The notes below the pieces were generated by a model that did no database searches, was not told where the DNA came from, and saw only the letters and a list, made by a program, of their open reading frames with translations. This document shows, in pieces, positions 1-6,394 of a DNA stretch of 64,000 nucleotides. Every line of letters begins with the position of its first letter. The first letter of the stretch is position 1. The stretch covers positions 62,001 through 126,000 of the forward strand of contig CACZCZ010000003.1 of NCBI GenBank assembly GCA_902779845.1. Reading direction: 5' to 3'. The position numbers and the translations under genes are program-made. The stretch comes from an uncultured Bacteroidales bacterium (lineage in GTDB: Bacteria > Bacteroidota > Bacteroidia > Bacteroidales > Bacteroidaceae).

Positions 1-1581
1 AAGGCCGTAGAAGCCCTCTCGGAGTTCTGCTGTGCGCTGGAAATCAATGTCCCGACAGGTAAGGACAGTCTCTCCATGACCCAGAAATATCCCGATGGCA
101 CGAAGGTCATCGCGCCGGGCACCGTCATCGTCACTTCCGGCGGTGAGGTCAGCGACATCCGCAAGGTTGTGAGCCCCGTGCTGGCTGATGAACCTAAGAG
201 CGCCCTCTACCATATCGACTTCTCATTCGATGAGCTGCGTCTCGGTGGCAGCGCCTATGCCCAGAGCAAAGGCAAGGTGGGCAGCGATGTGCCGACGTGC
301 ACGAACCCCGAATACTTCCGTGATGCCTTCGATGCCGTGCAGGACTGCGTGAAGAAGGGACTGCTGCTGGCTGGTCATGACATCAGTGCCGGCGGTCTTA
401 TCACCACGCTCCTGGAGATGTGCTTCGCCAACACGAAGGGCGGCCTGAAGGTCAACCTCAACAACTTCGCCTGCGAAGACCTCACGAAAATCCTCTTCGC
501 CGAGAATCCCGGTGTCGTGGTGCAGGTCAGCACCAAGCACGAGGAGGAGTTCAAGAAGCTGATGGACGAAGCCGGCGTGGGCTATATATATATAGGTGTA
601 CCTGCCAAGGAGCGTTCGCTGCGCATCCGCAAGGGCGACTTCGAGGAGACGCTCGACATCGACCAGCTGCGCGATGTCTGGTATCGCCCGTCCTACCTGC
701 TCGACACGAAGCAGAGCATGAACGGCTGTGCCGCAGAGCGCTTCAAGAACTATAAGAACCAGCCTTTGGAATGGCGCTTTGCGCACACCATAAACCATAA
801 ACCCTCATCCCTCAACCGCCGCCCCAAGGCCGCTATCATCCGCGAGAAAGGTACGAACGGTGAGCGTGAGATGGCCTACAGCCTCTACCTCGCCGGCTTC
901 GACGTGAAGGATGTCATGATGACCGACCTCATCACGGGCCGCGAGACGCTGGACGACATTCAGATGATTGTCTTCTGCGGCGGCTTCTCGAACTCCGACG
1001 TCCTCGGCTCTGCCAAGGGCTGGGCCGGTGCCTTCCTCTACAATCCTAAGGCCAAGTCAGCCCTCGACCGCTTCTATGCCCGTCCCGACACCCTCTCGCT
1101 GGGCATCTGCAACGGATGCCAGCTGATGGTGGAGTTGGGACTGCTGGGCTACAAGAGCGGCGAAAAGATGCTCCACAATACCTCGCACAAGTTCGAGTCC
1201 GCCTTCCTCGGCCTCACCATCCCCCAGAACAACAGCGTGATGCTCGGCTCGCTGGCCGGCTCGAAGCTGGGCATCTGGGTGGCTCACGGCGAGGGTAAGT
1301 TCCATCTGCCGCAGCCCGAGAGCGACTATCATGTGGTGGCCAAGTACAGCTACGACCAGTACCCCGGCAACCCCAATGGCTCCGACTATAGCGTCGCCGG
1401 CCTCTGCTCTGCCGACGGCCGTCATCTGGCCATGATGCCTCACCTCGAGCGCGCCATCTTCCCCTGGCAGTGCGCCTACTATCCCGCAGACCGCCGCAAG
1501 GACGAGGTGACACCGTGGCTCGAGGCGTTCGTGAATGCAAGGAAGTGGTGCGAGCGCGCCAAAGGCGCGGTTGAGGGTTGA
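1..1581 (+). CDS. purL: Phosphoribosylformylglycinamidine synthase, C-terminal part (5' end outside window)
   Basis: Large-form FGAM synthase, which converts FGAR, glutamine and ATP to FGAM in purine synthesis. Only the last 526 residues are present; the frame is open from base 1 (VPTGKDSLSM at residues 18-27). Residues 1 to about 260 are the C-terminal synthetase (AIRS-like) domain. From about residue 275 comes the class I glutaminase domain: nucleophile Cys370 in GICNGC, His429 in AHGEGKF, and His481/Glu483 in PHLER. An odd insertion, NHKPSSLNRRP, sits at the linker between the two domains (about residues 264-274) and is encoded by an in-frame short tandem repeat. The last residues (VEG) and the stop codon also lie in a repeat array, which continues past the gene. 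The full protein in this group is about 1230 residues. The identification is secure. Confidence 0.97.
   Translation, partial: KAVEALSEFCCALEINVPTGKDSLSMTQKYPDGTKVIAPGTVIVTSGGEVSDIRKVVSPVLADEPKSALYHIDFSFDELRLGGSAYAQSKGKVGSDVPTCTNPEYFRDAFDAVQDCVKKGLLLAGHDISAGGLITTLLEMCFANTKGGLKVNLNNFACEDLTKILFAENPGVVVQVSTKHEEEFKKLMDEAGVGYIYIGVPAKERSLRIRKGDFEETLDIDQLRDVWYRPSYLLDTKQSMNGCAAERFKNYKNQPLEWRFAHTINHKPSSLNRRPKAAIIREKGTNGEREMAYSLYLAGFDVKDVMMTDLITGRETLDDIQMIVFCGGFSNSDVLGSAKGWAGAFLYNPKAKSALDRFYARPDTLSLGICNGCQLMVELGLLGYKSGEKMLHNTSHKFESAFLGLTIPQNNSVMLGSLAGSKLGIWVAHGEGKFHLPQPESDYHVVAKYSYDQYPGNPNGSDYSVAGLCSADGRHLAMMPHLERAIFPWQCAYYPADRRKDEVTPWLEAFVNARKWCERAKGAVEG
788..817 (+). repeat. In-frame short tandem repeat inside purL
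   Basis: Units of the type CCATAAA and CCCTCAA lie inside the purL reading frame and encode KPSSLNR-like residues at the interdomain linker. The same units occur at 1975-2032 and 2553-2586. Confidence 0.8.
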
Positions 1582-1603
1582 AGGTTGAGGGTTGAGAGTT
1601 TAG
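1569..1603 (+). repeat. GGGTTGA heptamer array, left flank of S23 gene
   Basis: About five copies of a GGGTTGA/AGGTTGA heptamer. The array contains the purL stop codon (1579-1581) and lies just upstream of the S23 gene. It is the reverse complement of the unit in the array at 1975-2032, so the two arrays form inverted flanks around that gene. Confidence 0.85.
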
Positions 1604-1624
1604 ATAAAACATCTATGAAATCAA

Positions 1625-2017
1625 ATGGAAAGACTTTTTAATTTCCAGAAATTAGAAGTTTACCAATTCTCTAAGGAGTTGGTTAAGATGGTCTATCAGT
1701 TTCTCAAACGATATCCACAAGAAGAGAAATATGCGTTATGTGACCAACTCAGACGCGCCACTATGTCCATCCCGTCCAACATAGCAGAAGGGATGTCACA
1801 TTCCTCCCCAAAAGAGAAGGCATATTTTCTTGAAACGGCATATGGTTCGTTGATGGAAGTTGTTTGCCAATTGGAAATTTCAAGTGAGCTCGGATATATT
1901 ACCCCAGAAGATTATTCAAATGCAGATACTTTAATGAGAAGAATTGCAAAAATGTTATCTCGCTTGAAGGAAGTAACCCTTACCCCTCAACCCTCAACCC
2001 TCAACCCTAAACCCTAA
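1625..2017 (+). CDS. Four-helix bundle protein (S23 / IVP family)
   Basis: 130-residue all-helical protein of the four-helix-bundle family first known from 23S rRNA intervening sequences and related to the Avd accessory protein of diversity-generating retroelements. Family features are the start FQKLEVYQFSKELV, the core LCDQLRRATMSIPSNIAEG and a tail of amphipathic helices. No catalytic residues are known for the family; relatives are basic and bind nucleic acid. The function here is unknown. The last residues (TPQPSTLNPKP) are encoded by the downstream heptamer array, so the original C-terminus was probably near KEV. The gene lies between purL and chrA, bracketed by inverted repeat arrays, which suggests it arrived as a cassette. 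No 23S rRNA or reverse transcriptase is nearby. Confidence 0.88.
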   Translation: MERLFNFQKLEVYQFSKELVKMVYQFLKRYPQEEKYALCDQLRRATMSIPSNIAEGMSHSSPKEKAYFLETAYGSLMEVVCQLEISSELGYITPEDYSNADTLMRRIAKMLSRLKEVTLTPQPSTLNPKP

Positions 2018-2032
2018 ACCCACCCCTCAACC
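1975..2032 (+). repeat. CCCTCAA/CCCTAAA heptamer array, right flank of S23 gene
   Basis: About seven heptamer units (CCCTCAA, then CCCTAAA, then CCCTCAA again) running from the end of the S23 gene up to the ATG of the first chrA. It is inverted with respect to the array at 1569-1603. Confidence 0.88.
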
Positions 2033-2569
2033 ATGCTATCTCTTTTTAAAGTATTTTGGGGTGTCGGCCTCTTCACTATTGGCGGCGGCTATGCCATGAT
2101 ACCGCTGATTGAGGCGAAGGTGGTGGATGAGAGGCAGTGGATCAGTCGCGAGGAACTCTTGGACCTGATGGCCGTGGCACAGTCCTGCCCAGGTATCTTT
2201 GCCGTGAACATCGCCATCTTCATCGGCTACAAGATTCGTGGTACGTGGGGAGCACTGATGGCCACCCTGGGCTGCATCCTGCCTTCGTTCCTCATCATTC
2301 TTGCCATCGCCCTCTTCTTCCGTCAGTTCCAGGATAATGTGTGGGTAGCACGTGCCTTCCGTGGCATCCGTCCCTGCGTCGTCGCTCTCATCGCGGCACC
2401 GACGTTCAAGATGGCTAAGAGCGCTCAGATTTCTCGCTACAATATCTGGATTCCCGTCCTTGGTGCCTTCCTCATCTGGATGTTCGGTGTCTCGCCCATC
2501 TGGGTCATCATTGCCGCCGGCTTAGGAGGCTATCTGTATGGCAAATACATTGCAACCCCTCAACCATAA
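2033..2569 (+). CDS. chrA: Chromate transporter, half-size subunit 1
   Basis: 178-residue inner-membrane protein with a single CHR domain. The N-terminal motif is VGLFTIGGGYAMIPLI, followed by WISREELLDLMAVAQSCPG and an NxAxFxGY segment, with about five or six membrane helices. Short-chain ChrA proteins usually occur as adjacent pairs that work together, as here with the gene at 2587. The family exports chromate or related oxyanions, but in anaerobic gut bacteria the true substrate is uncertain. The last four residues (TPQP) come from the repeat array that overlaps its stop codon. The ATG directly follows the previous array. Confidence 0.9.
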   Translation: MLSLFKVFWGVGLFTIGGGYAMIPLIEAKVVDERQWISREELLDLMAVAQSCPGIFAVNIAIFIGYKIRGTWGALMATLGCILPSFLIILAIALFFRQFQDNVWVARAFRGIRPCVVALIAAPTFKMAKSAQISRYNIWIPVLGAFLIWMFGVSPIWVIIAAGLGGYLYGKYIATPQP

Positions 2570-2586
2570 ACCCTCATCTCTCAACC
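2553..2586 (+). repeat. CCCTCAA/CCATAAA array between chrA genes
   Basis: Fills the whole 17-nt gap between the two chrA genes and extends into the end of the first. It uses the same unit family as 788-817 and 1975-2032. Confidence 0.85.
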
Positions 2587-3159
2587 GTGATATTCTTCCA
2601 GCTCTTCTATACCTTCTTCCTCATCGGCCTCTTCGGCTTCGGCGGTGGCTATGCGATGATCTCCATGATTCAGGGCGAGGTCGTCACCAACCACCATTGG
2701 ATGACGATGGGCGAGTTCACAGACATCGTGGCCGTATCGCAGATGACACCCGGCCCCATTGGTATCAACTCAGCAACGTATGTCGGCTACACCGCTGTCG
2801 TCAATGCCGGCGGCTCTGAGTGGATGGGCATTCTCGGCTCTGCGACCGCAACTTTCGCCGTCGTGCTTCCCTCGTTCATCCTGATGCTGATGATTTCCAA
2901 GTTCCTGATGCAGTACAAGCATCACCCCTCCGTGGAACACGTCTTCACGGGCCTTCGCCCTGCTGTCGTAGGTCTCTTGGCCGCTGCCTGCCTGTTGCTG
3001 ATGACGCCTGAGAACTTCTCCACGCCGTCCGACTCACCCTGGCAGTTCTGGATCAGCATTGCCATCTTCGTCGGCACACTCATTGCCTGCCAGGTGTATA
3101 AGCTCAGTCCCATCCGCACGCTCCTCTTCTGTGCCCTCGTCGGAATACTGCTTTTTTAA
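2587..3159 (+). CDS. chrA: Chromate transporter, half-size subunit 2
   Basis: 190-residue single-domain CHR membrane protein, partner of the preceding gene. The conserved stretch FGFGGGYAMISMIQGEVV is followed by VAVSQMTPGPIGINSATYVGY, the CHR proline/glycine signature. It has about six hydrophobic segments. The start is GTG at 2587; no ATG fits, because the sequence just upstream is the heptamer array and a GTG directly after it gives the expected N-terminus (IFFQLFYTFFLIGLFGFGGGY). The array may have replaced the original start region. It is probably cotranscribed with subunit 1. Confidence 0.9.
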   Translation: MIFFQLFYTFFLIGLFGFGGGYAMISMIQGEVVTNHHWMTMGEFTDIVAVSQMTPGPIGINSATYVGYTAVVNAGGSEWMGILGSATATFAVVLPSFILMLMISKFLMQYKHHPSVEHVFTGLRPAVVGLLAAACLLLMTPENFSTPSDSPWQFWISIAIFVGTLIACQVYKLSPIRTLLFCALVGILLF

Positions 3160-3178
3160 TTGATAATGTATAAATGAC

Positions 3179-3200
3179 GTTCAATGTTCAATGTTCATTT
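3179..3200 (+). repeat. GTTCAAT heptamer array
   Basis: Three near-perfect GTTCAAT units downstream of the second chrA gene, just before the MITE-like element. Confidence 0.6.
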
Positions 3201-3210
3201 GTCAATTCTC

Positions 3211-3580
3211 TTTTTTTAACAACGAATTAAGCGAATTAGACGAATTTTTTTAACAACTTGTTATCATTCAATTTTAATCGAATTTCACGGATTCCAGAGC
3301 GAAGCGCTTCGCGGGCTTCGAAAGCCACACACTGAGTATGTCCTTATTCGAACGCCACACATTGCTCAGTTCGATGCTTAAGTAACTTCTGTTTTCACTC
3401 GGCACCTGCGTAGCGTGCCGCCCCAATTTGTGAAATTCGTTATTCATTGTTTGTGTGCGCCAGCCCAAAAATTAACTTTGTTGGTTTTTGTCACGACTCG
3501 GCCATCCGAAAGCAAGCTTTCATGGCGCTCGCTGCTCCAAAAATTCGTTAAATTCGTGTAATTCGTTGTTCGAAAAAATC
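3211..3580. mobile_element. MITE-like element with inverted CGAATT-type repeat arms
   Basis: Fills most of the gene-free stretch 3160-3729. The left arm (3218-3251) is three 9-nt units of the type AACGAATTA; the right arm (3538-3572) is the same units in inverted orientation with about 85% match. The 286-nt interior has a small hairpin (GCGAAGCGCTTCGC at about 3299-3312) and a 64-codon minus-strand ORF (3274-3468, MGWRTQTMNNEFHKLGRHAT...) with no recognisable domain. It shares the inverted-array architecture of the S23 cassettes but carries no recognisable gene. Confidence 0.6.
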
Positions 3581-3650
3581 AGGAGCCTGTGCGCTGTCGC
3601 ACGGTTATGGGTTCATGGTTAAGGGGTTAAGGGTTTAATGTATAATTGGT

Positions 3651-3671
3651 ACGCCGGCACGGCGTTTTTTT
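3651..3671 (+). terminator. Rho-independent terminator
   Basis: Short hairpin ACGCCG-gca-CGGCGT followed by seven T residues. It would end rightward transcription, for example from chrA. Confidence 0.65.
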
Positions 3672-3696
3672 ATGGTAGTTCTTTCTTTGCGCAGCT

Positions 3697-3742
3697 AATT
3701 ATACATTATACATTATACATTATCAATTATCAATTATACATT
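3697..3742 (+). repeat. ATTATAC heptamer array overlapping the comEC 3' end
   Basis: Six units of ATTATAC/ATTATCA. The array contains the comEC stop codon (3730-3732) and encodes its last residues MYN. A single inverted unit (AATGTATAATT) lies at 3637-3647 on the other side of the terminator. Confidence 0.8.
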
Positions 3743-5487
3743 AAAAAGCGCAGTGCCCCCTTCTCTGCCACATCATAGACAGCCCATCCCAGCTGCGTGG
3801 CCTCTGCTGCGAGGCTGAGGCGTTGCCATTGAGGCAGGCTGGCGTCGAGCACCAGCAGGCGAGGGCGATAGGCCTCGGCGAGTGTGCCCAGCCTGCCGCC
3901 ACGGAACCCTCTTACCACCCACAGCACATCCACCTCCGCTGTGGTTCTGTACGCGGCAGTATCCCCGTCTCCGCTGTCCACCATCACAGCCTTCAGTCCC
4001 TCTTTCAACACTACCGCTTTCCTTCCCCTCAGCACCTGCGGCTCTGCCGTCAGTCGGCGTCTCCAGAAGTCGCGGCGGATGTACTTCATCCCCGTTTCCA
4101 GCGAATCCGGTTCCGGCGTCAGCAGCCAGCTCTGTTCGGGCGAGGCGATGACGTGCAGTGCCGGGCAGCGACGGTTGTGATAGACCACCACCTGCGGCTC
4201 TGCCTTGCGGCTCCAGAAGTCGTGGATGATGGCTCCCGGCCAGTGTGCTGCCTGCGCCATCAGCCACAGCTGTGCCCCTACGATCCATGACAGGCCTGTG
4301 CCTAACCACCCTGCAGCCATCGGCCACAGCCATGACAGCAGGATGAGCAGCAATGCGAGATAGAGCAAGAGCGTGGTCAGCGGTATCAGCACGATGCTCA
4401 GCAGCGGGCCATAGAGCGGTATCTGGTGGAAGTAAAGGGCCACCAAAGGCAGCGTCAGCACCTGAGCACAGAGCGACACCGCTACCAGCTTGAAAGGCCA
4501 TAGCAGCCAGTAGCGTTCCAGACGGAAGACCAGATAGCGCCAGCGGTTGAAGATCCATACATACAAAGGATGATAGAAGAGCAGGATGCCCGCCACAGCC
4601 AGGAAGGACAGTTGGGCACCGACATCGAACAGATACATGGGCTGCCACAGAAGCATCACGATGCCCGTGAGCAAGAGATGTTGCAGCGGCGAGCCATAGC
4701 GCTGCAGCAGACTCGCCACCACGAAGATGGAGGTCATCAGCGCGGCCCGCACGAGCGATGCCGGCATCCCTGCCAGGAAGGTGTAGCCCCCGATGAAGAG
4801 GAGGATCATCACGCCCACAACCTTTCGCCACCGCGACAGCAACAGCCTGCTGTTCATCCATGTCAGCAGCAGCCCCACGATGATGCCCAGATGCAGTCCG
4901 GACAGCGCCAGCAGATGACTGGCGCCGGCTTGTGCGTAGAGGTCGCGTGTGTCTTGTTTCAGCAGCGAGCGGTCGCCCATTGTCATCGCGCTCACGATGG
5001 CGAGCGTCTGTTCCTCTATCCCCAGCGTCTTCACCCGTGACAGCATCTTCTCGCGCCACGCGATGCCCTTGCTCATCGGTCCTGCGTCATCACCCTTTTT
5101 CCTGCCCGTGGCGCCGCTCACCCATTGCCATCGTGCCACGTCGAACTCGTCGGGATTTCCTCGGCTCACGGGTCGCCCCTTCACCGCCCATTCCCGATGC
5201 TGCCGCTCTGCCACCGCGGCATAGCGTGCGAAGCCTACCGACAGGAAGAACAGGAATGTCAGCACAGAGAAGACGGGGTAGCGATGCACCAGCGGGTGCC
5301 GCAGCACCTGACGATAGCGGAGCAGTGCCAGCAAGGCGAGGACAAGGCAAAAGCCCCATGGGGCCAATTGCACCCACAGGGCTTTTGTCAAGTCTGTTGC
5401 CATCCATGTGGCATCGTACAGAAGGATGTCGCCCGCTGCAACTCCCGCCACCAAGGCGAAGAATGCGATGACGACCGGGCGGCTCAT
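3730..5487 (-). CDS. comEC: ComEC/Rec2 family competence DNA-channel protein
   Basis: 585-residue polytopic inner-membrane protein of the ComEC/Rec2 family, which forms the channel for DNA import in naturally competent bacteria. The N-terminal soluble region (about residues 60-130) precedes the competence domain with LYAQAGASHLLALSGLHLGI, the signature HLLALSG(L/M)H. A run of membrane helices extends to about residue 430. The C-terminal region (about 440-585) is a shortened hydrolase-like segment without a full metallo-beta-lactamase HxHxDH motif, which is common in Bacteroidales. The start overlaps the rpe stop by 4 nt (ATGA), indicating translational coupling. The last three residues come from a repeat array. 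A role in competence is inferred from the family. Confidence 0.9.
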   Translation of the reverse strand: MSRPVVIAFFALVAGVAAGDILLYDATWMATDLTKALWVQLAPWGFCLVLALLALLRYRQVLRHPLVHRYPVFSVLTFLFFLSVGFARYAAVAERQHREWAVKGRPVSRGNPDEFDVARWQWVSGATGRKKGDDAGPMSKGIAWREKMLSRVKTLGIEEQTLAIVSAMTMGDRSLLKQDTRDLYAQAGASHLLALSGLHLGIIVGLLLTWMNSRLLLSRWRKVVGVMILLFIGGYTFLAGMPASLVRAALMTSIFVVASLLQRYGSPLQHLLLTGIVMLLWQPMYLFDVGAQLSFLAVAGILLFYHPLYVWIFNRWRYLVFRLERYWLLWPFKLVAVSLCAQVLTLPLVALYFHQIPLYGPLLSIVLIPLTTLLLYLALLLILLSWLWPMAAGWLGTGLSWIVGAQLWLMAQAAHWPGAIIHDFWSRKAEPQVVVYHNRRCPALHVIASPEQSWLLTPEPDSLETGMKYIRRDFWRRRLTAEPQVLRGRKAVVLKEGLKAVMVDSGDGDTAAYRTTAEVDVLWVVRGFRGGRLGTLAEAYRPRLLVLDASLPQWQRLSLAAEATQLGWAVYDVAEKGALRFLMYN

Positions 5488-6137
5488 GAAGTCAGTTGCT
5501 TCAGCACCTTGACTTCTTCAATGGGGTCAGGAGCACCAAAGACGGCGCTGCCCGTGACATAGACATCCACGCCGGCGGCAGCCAGGTTCGGCGCCGTCTT
5601 GCGGTTCACGCCGCCATCCACTTCGATGAGGGCCTGCGAGCCGGAGGCTGTGATGAGCTGTCTCAGGCGGCGAACCTTGTCCAGACTGTGCTCGATGAAT
5701 TTCTGTGCACCGAAGCCGGGGTTGACGGTCATCAGCATCACCACGTCCACGTCGCAGATGATCTCTTCGAGGGTGGCGACGGGCGTTGCCGGATTCAGCG
5801 TCACGGCAGCTTTCATCCCGGCCTCGTGAATCTGCTGAATAGTGCGGTGGAGATGCACGCAGGCCTCCTGATGCACGTTCATGATGGCGGCACCGAGGTC
5901 GCGCACCTGCGAGATGAACTTCTCGGGCTGCACAATCATCAGGTGAACGTCGAGGGGCTTGGTGGTCAGGCGCGCCACATGCTCCAGAACGGGGAAGCCG
6001 AAGGAGATGTTGGGCACGAAGACACCATCCATCACATCCAAGTGCAACCAGTCGGCTTCCGACTGGTTGAACCATTCCATTTCGCGCTCCAGATTGGCGA
6101 AGTTAGCTGCCAACAGCGAGGGTGCAATCAAATTCAT
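5484..6137 (-). CDS. rpe: Ribulose-phosphate 3-epimerase
   Basis: 217-residue TIM-barrel enzyme that interconverts ribulose 5-phosphate and xylulose 5-phosphate in the pentose phosphate pathway. Motifs seen: IAPSLLAANFANLEREM at the start, LHLDVMDGVFVPNISFG with metal-binding His/Asp, VHLMIVQPEKFI, MLMTVNPGFGAQKFI and EVDGGVNRKTAP. The start at 6137 (MNLIAPSLLA) fits family length; a longer frame upstream reads into a different small ORF and is not used. It overlaps the upstream 48-aa ORF by 4 nt and comEC downstream by 4 nt, so all three are probably one transcript. Confidence 0.97.
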   Translation of the reverse strand: MNLIAPSLLAANFANLEREMEWFNQSEADWLHLDVMDGVFVPNISFGFPVLEHVARLTTKPLDVHLMIVQPEKFISQVRDLGAAIMNVHQEACVHLHRTIQQIHEAGMKAAVTLNPATPVATLEEIICDVDVVMLMTVNPGFGAQKFIEHSLDKVRRLRQLITASGSQALIEVDGGVNRKTAPNLAAAGVDVYVTGSAVFGAPDPIEEVKVLKQLTS

Positions 6138-6280
6138 GCGGGGCGGTACATTCTTGCGAACTTGCGAAGATGTTGCAGGGTGGATGTTCGCGGTTCCAAC
6201 CCCGGGGTTCCATACTGGTTGATGTCTGTTGCGAAGTCGATAATCTTCAACTCCACGGGGATGAGTAGAGGTTGCTCCAT
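6134..6280 (-). CDS. Small ORF coupled to rpe, unknown
   Basis: 48-codon ORF starting MEQPLLIPVELKIIDF and ending in a basic helix-like stretch (TLQHLRKFARMYRPA). An in-frame ATG two codons upstream (6286) could also start it. Its TGA overlaps the rpe ATG by 4 nt, the same arrangement as rpe/comEC; this is the main reason for calling it. I do not recognise the family. There are no membrane segments or signal peptide. It could be a small structural or regulatory peptide, or a leader ORF. Confidence 0.5.
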   Translation of the reverse strand: MEQPLLIPVELKIIDFATDINQYGTPGLEPRTSTLQHLRKFARMYRPA

Positions 6281-6394
6281 AGGCATAACATGGATGATGT
6301 TCTATACCTATAACGTGCACATTTCTTCATTTATTGTGCAGTCCCCTCTTTTTTGTTGAAAAATTTCAACCAGCCGCTCGTGGCGGCGCGCACG

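Noticed and set aside
1569-2017. 23S rRNA intervening sequence
   Set aside because: No rRNA sequence is anywhere in the window; the S23 genes lie between protein genes.
1569-2032. Diversity-generating retroelement
   Set aside because: S23 proteins resemble Avd, but no reverse transcriptase, template repeat or variable repeat is present in the window.
3773-5059. 428-codon ORF in another frame of comEC
   Set aside because: Arg/Ala/Gly-rich shadow with no motif; the comEC frame carries the family signature.
5484-6320. 278-codon version of rpe with a long N-terminus
   Set aside because: The family begins at MNLIAPSLLA; the upstream part overlaps the 48-aa ORF in another frame and has no homology.
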